From the NCBI GenBank assembly GCA_002733705.1, contig NVWP01000001.1:18639-82638 (forward strand): DNA of 64,000 nucleotides, read 5' to 3'. This document shows, piece by piece, positions 7,566-15,779 of this stretch (the stretch's first letter is position 1; every line of letters begins with the position of its first letter). The DNA comes from Henriciella sp. (lineage in GTDB: Bacteria; Pseudomonadota; Alphaproteobacteria; Caulobacterales; Hyphomonadaceae). The notes under the pieces were generated by a model, which was not told where the DNA came from, made no database searches, and saw nothing but the letters and a program-made list of their open reading frames with translations. The position numbers and the translations under genes are program-made.

Positions 7566-8599
7566 CACTCAATCCCTGCGAGGTAATCCACGACGTGCTC
7601 ATAGGTGCAGCGGCAATTCACGACTTCTTCGGCGGGCGCACCGGGGGCGTGCGGATAAAGGAGTCCGTTCGAGAATGGCTGGTCAAGGGCGACCATATCG
7701 CCGTCTATCGCGGCATGGCTGTCTCGCGTCCGATTATCCTTTGTCGCTACCCAGCGCTTCTTGACCTGCTGTGCCTGCACCGCGCCGGTGTCGACCAGCT
7801 GGCGAAACGCCTCATCTTTCGATCGGGCAAGCGCGCCTAGCGTCTCAGTCCGTGCAATCGTTTCGCCGCGAAGAGCCAGGAGCCGATCAGAGTATCGGCC
7901 CGTGATCCTCGCCACCGTGTCCCGGTCCAGTCCTTTGCCTTCACGGATCGCCTTTGCCACCGTCCGGTCAAATCTCTTGTCCCGGCGTGTCAGGCCGAGA
8001 TAGGCGCGCATGGCGTCAGGATCTCCAGAAAGCAGCCCTGAGCGCGCGTTCTCGACTGCCCTTGCCTGCGGACCAGAAAGCCCCAGAATACCGCCTGTGC
8101 GCCTGTTGCTGCCCCTCTGGACCCTGCCGACGATGTTCAGCGCGGTTCGCTTCGGATTGGCGCCTTCCATCATGCCGCGCTGAAGCACCAGGCGGATGCT
8201 CTCGCGCTGCTCATCAATGATCCGCGTGACCAGTGACGAGGAATGCTCTCTCAGATACCGCTCCACACGCGGCGCGCGCATGTCGAAACGGACAACCAGC
8301 CGTCCGCCGTTCGGATCTCGCAGCGCTGGCATACCGCTTACCGCGGCAACGCCCCCTGCCCCATAAGCGGCCCTGAAGGCCTCCTCAAGAGTCCTGAAAG
8401 CGGCCGGGTCCAAATGAACCGCATCCAGCGCGCCTTGAATGTCTCCCCGTTCCAGGCGCTCGACCATGCGGCCGATCTCTGCCCGGTTGGCAATGTCTGT
8501 TACCGCTTCGATGAAGGCGTCCAGAAGCTGCTTCTCGTACTGGTCAGCCAGTGTCTCGAATTGCCTGCGGACTTCAGCGCGGGTCGGGCGGCGGGCCAT
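7565..8599 (-). CDS. Minor head protein, SPP1 gp7 / Mu F-like
   Basis: 344 residues. The C-terminal third has the MuF signature: ALARSKDEAFRQLVDTG, KKRWVATKDNRTRDSHAAIDG and the closing EEVVNCRCTYEH with paired cysteines. The N-terminal part is helical and charged. MuF proteins bind portal and DNA and are often packaged in the capsid. The gene is unusual in sitting after the connector genes rather than directly after the portal gene. No extra toxin domain is fused at the C-terminus. Confidence 0.85.
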   Translation of the reverse strand: MARRPTRAEVRRQFETLADQYEKQLLDAFIEAVTDIANRAEIGRMVERLERGDIQGALDAVHLDPAAFRTLEEAFRAAYGAGGVAAVSGMPALRDPNGGRLVVRFDMRAPRVERYLREHSSSLVTRIIDEQRESIRLVLQRGMMEGANPKRTALNIVGRVQRGSNRRTGGILGLSGPQARAVENARSGLLSGDPDAMRAYLGLTRRDKRFDRTVAKAIREGKGLDRDTVARITGRYSDRLLALRGETIARTETLGALARSKDEAFRQLVDTGAVQAQQVKKRWVATKDNRTRDSHAAIDGDMVALDQPFSNGLLYPHAPGAPAEEVVNCRCTYEHVVDYLAGIE

Positions 8600-8980
8600 C
8601 TATCCCTTCGCCCTGATTTCCAGAGTGGCTTTGGCCGGGTCTTCGCTGATGTCGATAATGGTGTAGGTTTGACCTCGGGCTTTTATCACGTCAGACTTGA
8701 GCGGCCTGAAAGGCATCTCGCTCTGGATAAGGACGATCTTCACATCGTCGGCATCGACGACGCCCTTCCCGACAAGGAAGTCGCTGTAGGTGTCCACGAA
8801 GCCCAGGAACTCGTGCTCGGTCGTTTCCTCTTCTGGCTCCCACGTCTCCCACGTTGGAAGGTCTGGTGGGCGTTCACTGGTCGCTTCAGTGCGCGGAATA
8901 ATCAGCGTATAGGGCAATTTCGACTTCACCAGCGCATTGCCGATGATGCTTGCGAGGCGGCCCTCCAGAAGCGAAGTCAT
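8600..8980 (-). CDS. Head-tail connector / head closure protein (probable)
   Basis: 126 residues. The start ATG overlaps the previous stop as TGATG. The sequence has an N-terminal helix, a Pro/Glu-rich middle (PDLPTWETWEPEEETTEH) and C-terminal strands ending in ARGQTYTIIDISEDPAKATLEIRAKG, a pattern common in head closure proteins, where the last strands describe a small beta barrel. No single domain is certain. Place between adaptor and neck genes supports the call. Confidence 0.6.
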   Translation of the reverse strand: MTSLLEGRLASIIGNALVKSKLPYTLIIPRTEATSERPPDLPTWETWEPEEETTEHEFLGFVDTYSDFLVGKGVVDADDVKIVLIQSEMPFRPLKSDVIKARGQTYTIIDISEDPAKATLEIRAKG

Positions 8981-9387
8981 CAGCCGATTGTCCTCAAGCC
9001 GAAGCGCCTGCTTTTAGCAACGCAATCTTCAAACATGGAATCTATCGCCGACACGACAGGCACTGCCCCTGCAATTGGATCGACCCCGTCCCGAAACTTC
9101 ACGCGAGCACTACCGGCGCCGACTTCCGCAATGGCCTCATTGGGCACGATGTTGGCAGAGAAAAATCCAGGCGTTGCAAGCTCAAGCGAGGCCGCAATAT
9201 AAGCCGCCCTCGCCACAAGCGGCATATCGGCCGTGCACGGCAGCACGAAATGGCGAACGTAGTGAAATTCGATATAGTCACTGGCTCGGACAAGCGCTGC
9301 TGACGCTGCTGCGTCGGTTGCTTCCGACGGGGCACTGTCGCCCCGCTCGGTCGCATACGTCCGCCAGTCTTCCACCGTGCCATACAT
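8980..9387 (-). CDS. Head-tail adaptor, gp6/DnaT-like-domain phage protein
   Basis: 135 residues, mostly helical. The start MYGTVEDWRTYATERG and the segments AALVRASDYIEFHY and ARAAYIAASLELA, followed by a VKFRDGVDPI turn, match the phage family often labelled 'DnaT-like ssDNA-binding'. In structural clusters this family is really the adaptor that docks on the portal ring. It follows the small capsid-adjacent gene after a 2-base gap. A role in replication is unlikely in this context. Confidence 0.68.
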   Translation of the reverse strand: MYGTVEDWRTYATERGDSAPSEATDAAASAALVRASDYIEFHYVRHFVLPCTADMPLVARAAYIAASLELATPGFFSANIVPNEAIAEVGAGSARVKFRDGVDPIAGAVPVVSAIDSMFEDCVAKSRRFGLRTIG

Positions 9388-9389
9388 GG

Positions 9390-9704
9390 CTATTCCGCGC
9401 TCCAGAGAGCATCACGCTCTGCGCTGGTGAACTTCTTCTCGCCATCCTCCAGCAGGGCATTGATGCAGCGAAGGTCCGGCGAACCGTCATTGGTGAAATC
9501 GTCGTCAGACAGACCCTCGGCCAGCTCTTTCAGACGGGCTTTGCGGTCGGGATTCGTAACGAAGGTCTTGCCCTCGGTCTCCCCGATAATCTCATAGCGG
9601 CCAGCCCAGCCTGTTGGCTCGCTGCTGACGGTCATCTCGCGTCCGACCGGAATTTCAGCGCCGTGTCCGTCATAGATGCCGGGTGCTGTGATCTTGATAC
9701 GCAT
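9390..9704 (-). CDS. Small capsid-region phage protein (unknown)
   Basis: 104 residues from MRIKITAPGIYDGHG; GAAAGGA lies upstream and rules out the longer frame, which would cross the hairpin after the capsid gene. The N-terminal half looks like a small SH3-type barrel (IPVGREMTVSSEPTGWAGRYEIIGE). The C-terminal half is a charged helical tail (LKELAEGLSDDDF, EKKFTSAERDALW). Similar two-part proteins sit between capsid and adaptor genes in other phages. Function is not known. Confidence 0.6.
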   Translation of the reverse strand: MRIKITAPGIYDGHGAEIPVGREMTVSSEPTGWAGRYEIIGETEGKTFVTNPDRKARLKELAEGLSDDDFTNDGSPDLRCINALLEDGEKKFTSAERDALWSAE

Positions 9705-9728
9705 GGCTGGTCCTTTCAGGTGAGGAAA

Positions 9729-9750
9729 GGCCCCGACCGAAGCCGGGGCC
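9729..9750 (-). terminator. GC-rich hairpin after the major capsid gene
   Basis: On the minus strand GGCCCCG / CGGGGCC (7 bp) closes an 8-base loop and is followed by TTTCC. It is an intrinsic terminator or 3'-stabilising hairpin just after the capsid stop. Partial termination here would help keep capsid message higher than that of the connector genes. Confidence 0.6.
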
Positions 9751-9758
9751 AATCACGT

Positions 9759-10811
9759 TTAGGAGTCGATATCGGTCGAGTAGAACACGCCGGTCTTGCC
9801 GCTGAAGTCCGCGCGCACTTCCAGGCCCATCGCACCCATGACGAGGAACTGGTAGTTATCCGTCGGGTTCATGCGGGTCTTGGCGGTCGTGTTCACGGCC
9901 ATGCCGACAAGCGGGCGGATATACTCGGCACTCGGCACGAAGCCGAACAGCTCGTTGCCCGTCAGCTCGTAAGTCACCGCGATCTTGTTGATGCGACGGT
10001 TGCTTTCGAGGTACTGCCAGAGCTTGCCTTCTTTCTGGCCGGACGCACCGGAGTACGAACGGTCGAAGTTGCGGCCGATCTCAGGCGAGATGTACAGGTT
10101 GACGGCGCCAGTGATGTTGTTCGCATCGAGCATTGCACCAAGCGTCTGCGTGATGAAACCGTCGATGGCATCAGAGGTGGTCGAGGTCGAGGTGAGGTCG
10201 ATATTCGCACCGCTATTGGCCGTGCCAAGGTTGATCACCTTGGAGAGCGGGTTGGTGCGAATGCCGGTCGCCGTATAGCCCTGGAACACGATGCTGGAAT
10301 CGCCGTCGAGGACATATTGCGCCATATCCTGACGCAGGGCGGCGGTAATCGCCTCCTGATCGTCAGCCAGAGCGTCGAAGTTCTCGGACTGCAGGGTGTT
10401 CCATTCCCGCCACTCGCGGCCATAGCCGGACGAGAAGATCGGAACTGGCGTGCCGCGGTAGTCATACGTCACCTTGTCGAGGGTGTTGGGCACCTGACCC
10501 GACAGGGAACGGTTGACCGTGCCGGCATCGGAAGCAACGCGGTTCAGGTGAACCAGCTTGCCGATGTTGACCGCCTTTGCCAGCGGCAGGAGGTCGGTCA
10601 TGTAAGCCTGGCCTTCATCGTTCCGCATGACGCGGCGGGTGATACCGTCCAGATCAAGCCACGCATCACGCGGCAGAACCGAGGCAGCATTGCCCACGGC
10701 TGCGAGGTTGTCTTCCGTATGGTGAAACCATTCACGGTTGACTTTTACATCTTCCCACCAAGCCGCGTGAGGGCGGGAGTTGGCGACAAGCTGTTCGTCA
10801 AAGTAGCGCAT
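9759..10811 (-). CDS. Major capsid protein
   Basis: 350 residues with an AAGGAG Shine-Dalgarno before the ATG. Near residues 110-160 it has VTYDYRGTPVPIFSSGYGREWREW. The middle has VNLYISPEIGRNFDRSYSG, the C-terminal part ELFGFVPSAEYIRPLVGM, and the end MGLEVRADFSGKTGVFY. These are the strand and domain patterns of HK97-fold coat proteins of the linocin/DUF6260-like group. There is no delta-domain in the protein, which agrees with a separate scaffold encoded within the upstream protease gene. Gene order (decoration protein before, hairpin after) supports the call. Confidence 0.88.
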   Translation of the reverse strand: MRYFDEQLVANSRPHAAWWEDVKVNREWFHHTEDNLAAVGNAASVLPRDAWLDLDGITRRVMRNDEGQAYMTDLLPLAKAVNIGKLVHLNRVASDAGTVNRSLSGQVPNTLDKVTYDYRGTPVPIFSSGYGREWREWNTLQSENFDALADDQEAITAALRQDMAQYVLDGDSSIVFQGYTATGIRTNPLSKVINLGTANSGANIDLTSTSTTSDAIDGFITQTLGAMLDANNITGAVNLYISPEIGRNFDRSYSGASGQKEGKLWQYLESNRRINKIAVTYELTGNELFGFVPSAEYIRPLVGMAVNTTAKTRMNPTDNYQFLVMGAMGLEVRADFSGKTGVFYSTDIDS

Positions 10812-10823
10812 GTCAGTTACTCC

Positions 10824-11282
10824 TTATGCGGCTGCGGTGAGGTAGCCCTGGCTCGCACGGAACGCGATCAGCTGTTCCGAGCCAGAGGTGTTGTTGTAGG
10901 CCTCGGTGGAGTAGCCGATCACCTTGTCTTCCGTAGAAGCAATGGCGAGAAGGCCGCCCGCAGCCGGGGTCAGGGGAGTGCCGATGGCTGAAATGTTCAC
11001 GCCGTCAGCAATGCGGCCGGCGTAAATCTGCTCGTCAAGCAGCTCCATGCCGATCACGGTGTCGCCATCAGCATAGTCATCATCGACCGTCTTCATGGCG
11101 AGATAGTTGTCCTGGCAAATCCAGACCTTGCCGACCGTATCGGCGGCAGCATTGTCGAACTCACCAGAAGAGATGACCAGCAGGTTGCCCGGCGAAAGAT
11201 CGCCGTCTGCTGCGGTCAGCTCAAGAACCTGCGGCTTGGCCTCGGAGACCGGGCCGAGGTAAATCTTGTTATAGCGTGCCAT
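10824..11282 (-). CDS. Capsid decoration / stabilisation protein (probable)
   Basis: 152 residues starting MARYNKIYLGPVSE, with GGAGG shortly before the ATG. It is beta-rich, Ala/Gly-rich and acidic, with a head-decoration-like TPLTPAAGGLLAIAS turn and a ...GYSTEAYNNTSGSEQLIAFRA end. Proteins of this look and place (between protease/scaffold and capsid) are usually decoration proteins that sit at capsid symmetry axes, like lambda D or its larger analogues. Confidence 0.65.
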   Translation of the reverse strand: MARYNKIYLGPVSEAKPQVLELTAADGDLSPGNLLVISSGEFDNAAADTVGKVWICQDNYLAMKTVDDDYADGDTVIGMELLDEQIYAGRIADGVNISAIGTPLTPAAGGLLAIASTEDKVIGYSTEAYNNTSGSEQLIAFRASQGYLTAAA

Positions 11283-11285
11283 GTG

Positions 11286-11642
11286 TTATGCCTCCGCTTT
11301 CGGCAGTTGGAAGGTCGGCTTGCCGTTGTTAGCGGCGAAGGCCGGATTAAGGGGCGCAGCCTTGCCCGGCTTGGCCTTCTCTGCGAGCGAACGGGCGGCA
11401 TTGAGGGTCAGCTCATTGGCCTCGTCTTCGGTGAGGAGGTTTGCCTTGACGATAGTTTCGACATAGCCTTTCAGCTCTGCCTCGTCTTTCGCCTTCTGAG
11501 CATTCTGAAGGGCTTCCAGATTATCGGTCAGGGGCTTCACAGCTTCCTTGACCGCGTTCGCCAGAGTCTCTGGCTTGATGGCCTCCGAGAGGGTATCAAC
11601 CTTCGCGGAAAGCGCGTCGAACTGTTCTTTCGATACAGTCAT
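11286..11642 (-). CDS. Nested in-frame scaffold protein (internal start)
   Basis: An in-frame ATG (MTVSKEQFDALSAK) is preceded by AAAGGA at 7-base spacing, as good as any other ribosome site in this operon, and falls exactly at the border between protease and coiled-coil regions. The product of 118 residues would be the free scaffolding protein, co-terminal with the protease fusion, as Nu3 is with lambda C. Inferred from sequence only. Confidence 0.6.
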   Translation of the reverse strand: MTVSKEQFDALSAKVDTLSEAIKPETLANAVKEAVKPLTDNLEALQNAQKAKDEAELKGYVETIVKANLLTEDEANELTLNAARSLAEKAKPGKAAPLNPAFAANNGKPTFQLPKAEA

Positions 11643-12401
11643 GTCTGCTTCCTTTCGATTTGCAGAGGGTTCCCGCTCGGAAGATGTGAACATCTCCAGA
11701 ATAGCGGACTTGATGCGCTCCTTGAGGGGAGCCTTTTCGCGCTGTTCAAGCGCTCGGACCATCGAGTCGACAGCCCAATCCAGTTCGGTATCAGCCCGCT
11801 CGAAAGCAGAGTTGATCACCTCGACTTGTTCCTGTTCGCCCTTCGAGTTGACAAACATACCGACGCCCTGTTCAGGCGTTGCCGCTCCGTCCTCGCCTAT
11901 GAGGATCGCGTCATGGTCAAACATGATGTTGCGGGCGATGAATTTGTGGTCTTCGCTGCCGTCGCAATTCTCCAACTCGCACAGGAGCCCCGTGCTGGTA
12001 TGGATCGGCTCGCCCTTGTCCACGGCGTTCAGGACGGTGCGCCCGCCCTCTAGTTGCTTGGCGAACTCAATGTCGATCACCTTGTCGAGAAAGACCCGGC
12101 CATTTTCACGACGGACGTTCTCATTCCAGGCCCCAACCCAGCTTGCATTGATGCCTTCAGGCTCGCGGGCACTGACAAACACGCCGTCCACCATCGGGTG
12201 GCCGAAAGGCGCAGGGGTCCGGTTCAGCGTCTTGTAGGAGCGCTCGATCTCGTCGGCAGGGTACTTGATGCCGTTCATCACCACGTTGTCCGGCAGCGTT
12301 GCCGACGGAATGATCAGAAGGTCGCGGCCATTGCGCTTTACACGTTGCGCAGCCTTAGTGTTTGCGAGCGAACGGACGTTCACCCGGACATGCTTGTTCA
12401 T
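11286..12401 (-). CDS. Prohead protease (DUF2213-like) fused to a scaffold domain
   Basis: 371 residues. The N-terminal 200 have the DUF2213 protease pattern: TLPDNVVMNGIKYPADEIERS, FGHPMVDGVFVSA, and INASWVGAWNENVRRENGR. From about residue 255 the sequence turns into a charged coiled coil (FDALSAKVDTLSEAIKPE, LEALQNAQKAKDEAELKG), typical of scaffolding proteins. This is the lambda C/Nu3 plan: a protease followed by a scaffold also made from an internal start (separate entry). An AAGGAA Shine-Dalgarno precedes the main ATG. Confidence 0.82.
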   Translation of the reverse strand: MNKHVRVNVRSLANTKAAQRVKRNGRDLLIIPSATLPDNVVMNGIKYPADEIERSYKTLNRTPAPFGHPMVDGVFVSAREPEGINASWVGAWNENVRRENGRVFLDKVIDIEFAKQLEGGRTVLNAVDKGEPIHTSTGLLCELENCDGSEDHKFIARNIMFDHDAILIGEDGAATPEQGVGMFVNSKGEQEQVEVINSAFERADTELDWAVDSMVRALEQREKAPLKERIKSAILEMFTSSEREPSANRKEADMTVSKEQFDALSAKVDTLSEAIKPETLANAVKEAVKPLTDNLEALQNAQKAKDEAELKGYVETIVKANLLTEDEANELTLNAARSLAEKAKPGKAAPLNPAFAANNGKPTFQLPKAEA

Positions 12402-12412
12402 TGTCAGGTTCC

Positions 12413-13801
12413 TTAGTCTTCGTCTGGCTCTATCGGCTCAGGGTCGAGGCCAAGCGCCGCCGCTGCCTCATCGTCATCAGGCTCACCGCGAAACGCCTCT
12501 TCCGGCGACAGCGGCTCAAAGCCGACCCGCGCGCGGATTTCCTCTTGAAGGAAAGCCAGCTCACCCGTTGGTGACAGCTTGGCGTTGATCTCTGCCATCT
12601 TCATGGCGAGGTCAAACTTCTCGGCCATGCTGGCCTCGGTCAGGTCTGCCCAATCCAGCGACCAGTCGCGCTCCGGCAGGATACCAAACGCTTCCAGTCG
12701 GTTCACCAGCGCCATGATGTTCGGGATGGTCTGCCCCTCGCGACGGGACATGCAGGTTTGCGCCCATTCGTTTGCGTCTTCAGTGCTAGCTCGCTCGCCA
12801 GTCTGAGAGCCGACAAGGATTTTCAACGGAATGCCGAACGAGGCCGCGAAAGATTGAAGTGCCACAGCCACGAAATGCTCAGGGATAGGCAGGCTCACCT
12901 GAAGCGACTTGGCCTGCATCCCTTGCAGCCAGAGAAGCGCGTCAAAGCCTTTTTGCCAGTCCTCAACCTGATCGCTCATCGTCTCGTGCAGGTCTTCTGC
13001 CGAGACGCCCATGCCCTTCGCCATATCAGCGAGGTCGATTTCCTTATCCGTCTCCAGTACAGGCGCCGCTTTGGCGTTCTTCCAGAAGCCCTCGCCACCT
13101 GCCCCGATGACCTTTTCCAGCGTCATCAGGTCATTAAAGCCCGGCTCAAGCATGGAGCGGTTGTGAACCGTGCCATCGCGTGACCAGATAATGACACGAT
13201 CAGGATGCAACTCGAACGATCGGTTCTTCTGGTTGGTGCTGCCCTTGTCGCTGTCCACCGCATATTCAGTGAAGTTGAACATGAGCGGCTGACCGTAGGT
13301 CTCCGACGTTTCGTCAGAGTCCCATTGACTGACCGTGAGCTGGCCTTCCCATGCGGGAATAACTTCGACCAGGCCCATCAGACCACCCGGCACGCGATCA
13401 ACCGGCTGGTTGAATTTCTTGCTGTCCGCCAGCCGCAGGATCAGGCCAGAATAACCACCGACCATTGACCGGAGGTCCGCCTCCTTGACCTTCTGCCACA
13501 AGCGCAGATCATCAAAGCGCTGACGTATATCGCCTTCGGCCCGGCTCTCTGCATCCTTTTCTTCGCCCTCCATAAGAAACGGAAAGCTCTGCCACGTCTT
13601 GCCTGCCGTCTTTTCAACTGCGGCGCATGCAATGCCGTTGCGGGCATACATCGCATGGAACTGGTCAAACGTTATCGTTTCGGGAAAGCCGAAGTCCCGG
13701 TAATGGTTGTGCTTCGCATTGGCGAAATAGCCCGGAAACATAGCCTGAAGCGAGCGCGCCCGATTGGCGATCATCGTCAGGGAACGCTGCGCGATGCCCA
13801 T
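12413..13801 (-). CDS. Portal protein, DUF1073-like
   Basis: 462 residues. The start overlaps the terminase stop as TAATG. Visible portal features are a helical N-terminal part with FDQFHAMYARNGIACAAVEKTAGK, the clip/stem region (LHPDRVIIWSRDG...LEPGFNDLMTLEKVIGAG), a long crown helix, and the downstream FGIPLKILVGSQTGERASTEDANEWAQ motif of DUF1073 portals. The C-terminus is acidic. It forms the dodecameric ring through which DNA is packaged. Some pipelines label this family as the anti-CBASS protein Acb1, which does not apply here. Confidence 0.88.
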   Translation of the reverse strand: MGIAQRSLTMIANRARSLQAMFPGYFANAKHNHYRDFGFPETITFDQFHAMYARNGIACAAVEKTAGKTWQSFPFLMEGEEKDAESRAEGDIRQRFDDLRLWQKVKEADLRSMVGGYSGLILRLADSKKFNQPVDRVPGGLMGLVEVIPAWEGQLTVSQWDSDETSETYGQPLMFNFTEYAVDSDKGSTNQKNRSFELHPDRVIIWSRDGTVHNRSMLEPGFNDLMTLEKVIGAGGEGFWKNAKAAPVLETDKEIDLADMAKGMGVSAEDLHETMSDQVEDWQKGFDALLWLQGMQAKSLQVSLPIPEHFVAVALQSFAASFGIPLKILVGSQTGERASTEDANEWAQTCMSRREGQTIPNIMALVNRLEAFGILPERDWSLDWADLTEASMAEKFDLAMKMAEINAKLSPTGELAFLQEEIRARVGFEPLSPEEAFRGEPDDDEAAAALGLDPEPIEPDED

Positions 13802-15111
13802 TAGCGATGCCTCTTGGACAGGATCATGCCTGCGCGCGGCGCCTGCTCACCCAGCATCAGATCGCTCAGCGCCCACACCGCAGCGTCCAGCCTGTCCGGC
13901 GACCCATCGCCCATATAGCCATCAGAGGTCATGCTCACCATTTGATCCTCCAACTCGCTCAATCCGCCGACATGGCGCACACGGCCCTGCTCATAGAGCG
14001 CGGCAACCGGCTCAGCCCTTACGGCCTTGCCCCTCGATGCGACCACTTCCTTATAGCTCACCGACTTATCTACGGTGCGGATGACGTGCTCGACCATCGC
14101 CCCGCCATAGTTACGCTCTGCAACGATCCGGTCGGCGCTGTATTTCCGGTACGCCTCGACAGCGCGCCGCCCCCAGCCCGCCGGGGAAAGATCACACGTC
14201 CAATCCGACAGGACATAGGCCAGTCCATCGACACCCAGACCGGCAACCACAATGCCGATGCTGTCCGCCGTCTCTTCATCACCGCCGCCCGCGCCTGATG
14301 GGTCAACCGCGACCACGACACGCCGCATGTCCGGCAGGTCGCCGCGCCACAGAGCGTCCTCGACCATTTGCCGGGTCCAGAGCGCGCCTGGTATGTCGTC
14401 CAGTATCTCGGCTTCAAGCTCTTGCCGGCCAAGCCGTGTGCCTTCGTACCTCGATAGAACCGCCTGCCGGAACGCCGGGGCGAGGTTCATCAGATTGTCG
14501 TGCGTCCGCCCCCGCGTGACGTGCGTTGTTTCAGAGCGCACCAGCTCCCGTATCAAGGGCAAAGGCCGGGGCGTCGTGGTTGCACAGACCTTCGGACGCT
14601 CGCCAAGGCGAAGCCCGAACATGGCCATGTCCCATGCTTCCTGCATGTACTTCCATGCCGCCAATTCATCGCACCAGAGTGCCGCGTGCTGGGGGCCGCG
14701 AAGACGATCCGGCTCATCTGCCGAATACAGCGTGGCGATCGTTCCGTTGTCCCACGTCAGCCGACGCTTGGACGGCTCATACACTGGACGGTCCCATGGC
14801 GGGGAAATTGCGAGGATTCCGCTTTCCCCCTCGACCATCACGTCTCGGGCGTCAGAGGCCGTTGGAGCAATCAGGCCAATCCGCCCAACCGTGTCCTTGA
14901 TCTGCCGGACCCATTCGGCACCAGTGCGGGTCTTGCCCCATCCACGGCCAGCGAGTGCCAGCCATACCGTCCAATCGCCCTCAGGCTCCAGCTGGTCGGG
15001 ACGTGCCCAGAAGCTCCAGCGGTAATTCAGCGCCGCCTTTTCGTCAGGCGTCAGATTCTTCAGGAGCGCCTTCGCCTGTATCGGCGTCAGCGTATTTGCT
15101 GAGCTTGGCAT
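13801..15111 (-). CDS. Terminase large subunit
   Basis: 436 residues. Walker A is AGRGWGKTR (about residue 54), Walker B LWCDELAAW with the catalytic Glu, coupling region CATTTPRPLPLI, and the nuclease begins with VVVAVDPSGAGGG, followed by a RIVAERNYGG segment and SPDRLDAAVWAL with the last acidic residue. It is the ATP-driven packaging motor with a C-terminal RNase H-fold nuclease. It overlaps the small subunit gene by 68 bases. Confidence 0.96.
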   Translation of the reverse strand: MPSSANTLTPIQAKALLKNLTPDEKAALNYRWSFWARPDQLEPEGDWTVWLALAGRGWGKTRTGAEWVRQIKDTVGRIGLIAPTASDARDVMVEGESGILAISPPWDRPVYEPSKRRLTWDNGTIATLYSADEPDRLRGPQHAALWCDELAAWKYMQEAWDMAMFGLRLGERPKVCATTTPRPLPLIRELVRSETTHVTRGRTHDNLMNLAPAFRQAVLSRYEGTRLGRQELEAEILDDIPGALWTRQMVEDALWRGDLPDMRRVVVAVDPSGAGGGDEETADSIGIVVAGLGVDGLAYVLSDWTCDLSPAGWGRRAVEAYRKYSADRIVAERNYGGAMVEHVIRTVDKSVSYKEVVASRGKAVRAEPVAALYEQGRVRHVGGLSELEDQMVSMTSDGYMGDGSPDRLDAAVWALSDLMLGEQAPRAGMILSKRHR

Positions 15112-15487
15112 CCAGGCTCCTTGCGGCGTCCTTTACCGTGACGCTAGCATCCGTCTCTGTGCGGGCGGTGGTCCAATTGTGATTGCTTGCCAGATCCATC
15201 GCGAGGCCGGGCGTATACTTCTCCCGATCAATGAGGCGTTCGGAACGGTCTTGCTCAATTCTCAGGCGCGCGCGTGTGGCGGCGTAAGAAAATTCTTTCT
15301 TCTGCTCGTAGTCCCAGAGGCTCTGACGCGAAGCAAAGCCCATATGGTAGGCCAGCCCCGCAACAGTCGGGATGCGCTTGTCAGTTTCGCACTGGTCGAA
15401 GTATTGATCGATGCAGTTTTCGAAGTGCAGGGGGTCACTGTATTTAGGGTGCCTGCCTGCTTTGGCGTCATCTTCAGCCATGATCAT
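15044..15487 (-). CDS. Terminase small subunit, P22 gp3-like
   Basis: 147 residues. The pattern HPKYSDPLHFENCIDQYFDQC, IPTVAGLAYHMGFASRQSLWDY and EFSYAATRARLRIEQDRSERLI is that of small terminases of the gp3 type, with an HTH that reads the packaging site. Two close starts (ATG ATC ATG) are possible. It lies directly before the large subunit, overlapping it. Confidence 0.87.
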   Translation of the reverse strand: MIMAEDDAKAGRHPKYSDPLHFENCIDQYFDQCETDKRIPTVAGLAYHMGFASRQSLWDYEQKKEFSYAATRARLRIEQDRSERLIDREKYTPGLAMDLASNHNWTTARTETDASVTVKDAARSLDAKLSKYADADTGEGAPEESDA

Positions 15488-15562
15488 TATCGAGAAACGC
15501 TAAGGTTTCGCCCTTTGGTGCAGGTTTCGGTTTATCTGGCCGGTGGGACATGCAGCCACAGG

Positions 15563-15685
15563 TTAATCCCGCGCCTCTTCAGCCAGCGCTTCCCGCGCTT
15601 TCACGGCCTCGCGGTCAGCGGCCAGTTCGTGCTCTGTGAGGCCGTACCGGTTGGTGTCGGCTTGGTGTTCATGGTCAGTGAGCAT
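15563..15685 (-). CDS. Short ORF under the structured leader (40 aa)
   Basis: MLTDHEHQADTNRYGL..., 40 residues, acidic and helical. GAAAGGA lies just before the chosen ATG; an in-frame ATG 18 bases further up would place that site inside the gene. It lies between the structured RNA candidate and the terminase genes. In P1/P4-type antisense control systems a small gene of this kind sits directly under the RNA and is its translational target. That parallel is hypothesis here. Protein function unknown. Confidence 0.5.
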   Translation of the reverse strand: MLTDHEHQADTNRYGLTEHELAADREAVKAREALAEEARD

Positions 15686-15779
15686 GGCGCTTCCTTTCGA
15701 CATGAGTAATCCCCGCCGCGAGCTTGCTCGGGACGCTGGTGTATGGCTCTGGGCTTATGGGTGAGTGTTCCGGTTAGGG

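Noticed and set aside
9075-10991. 638-codon plus-strand frame opposite the capsid genes
   Set aside because: It is a shadow in GC-rich DNA. The minus strand has the capsid, decoration and connector genes with ribosome sites and family motifs. The plus-strand product shows no pattern and spans several real genes.
12413-13801. Anti-CBASS protein Acb1 label for the portal gene
   Set aside because: This label is attached to the DUF1073 portal family by some databases. The length, gene order after terminase and portal motifs fit a portal protein; the two-His phosphodiesterase signature was not seen.
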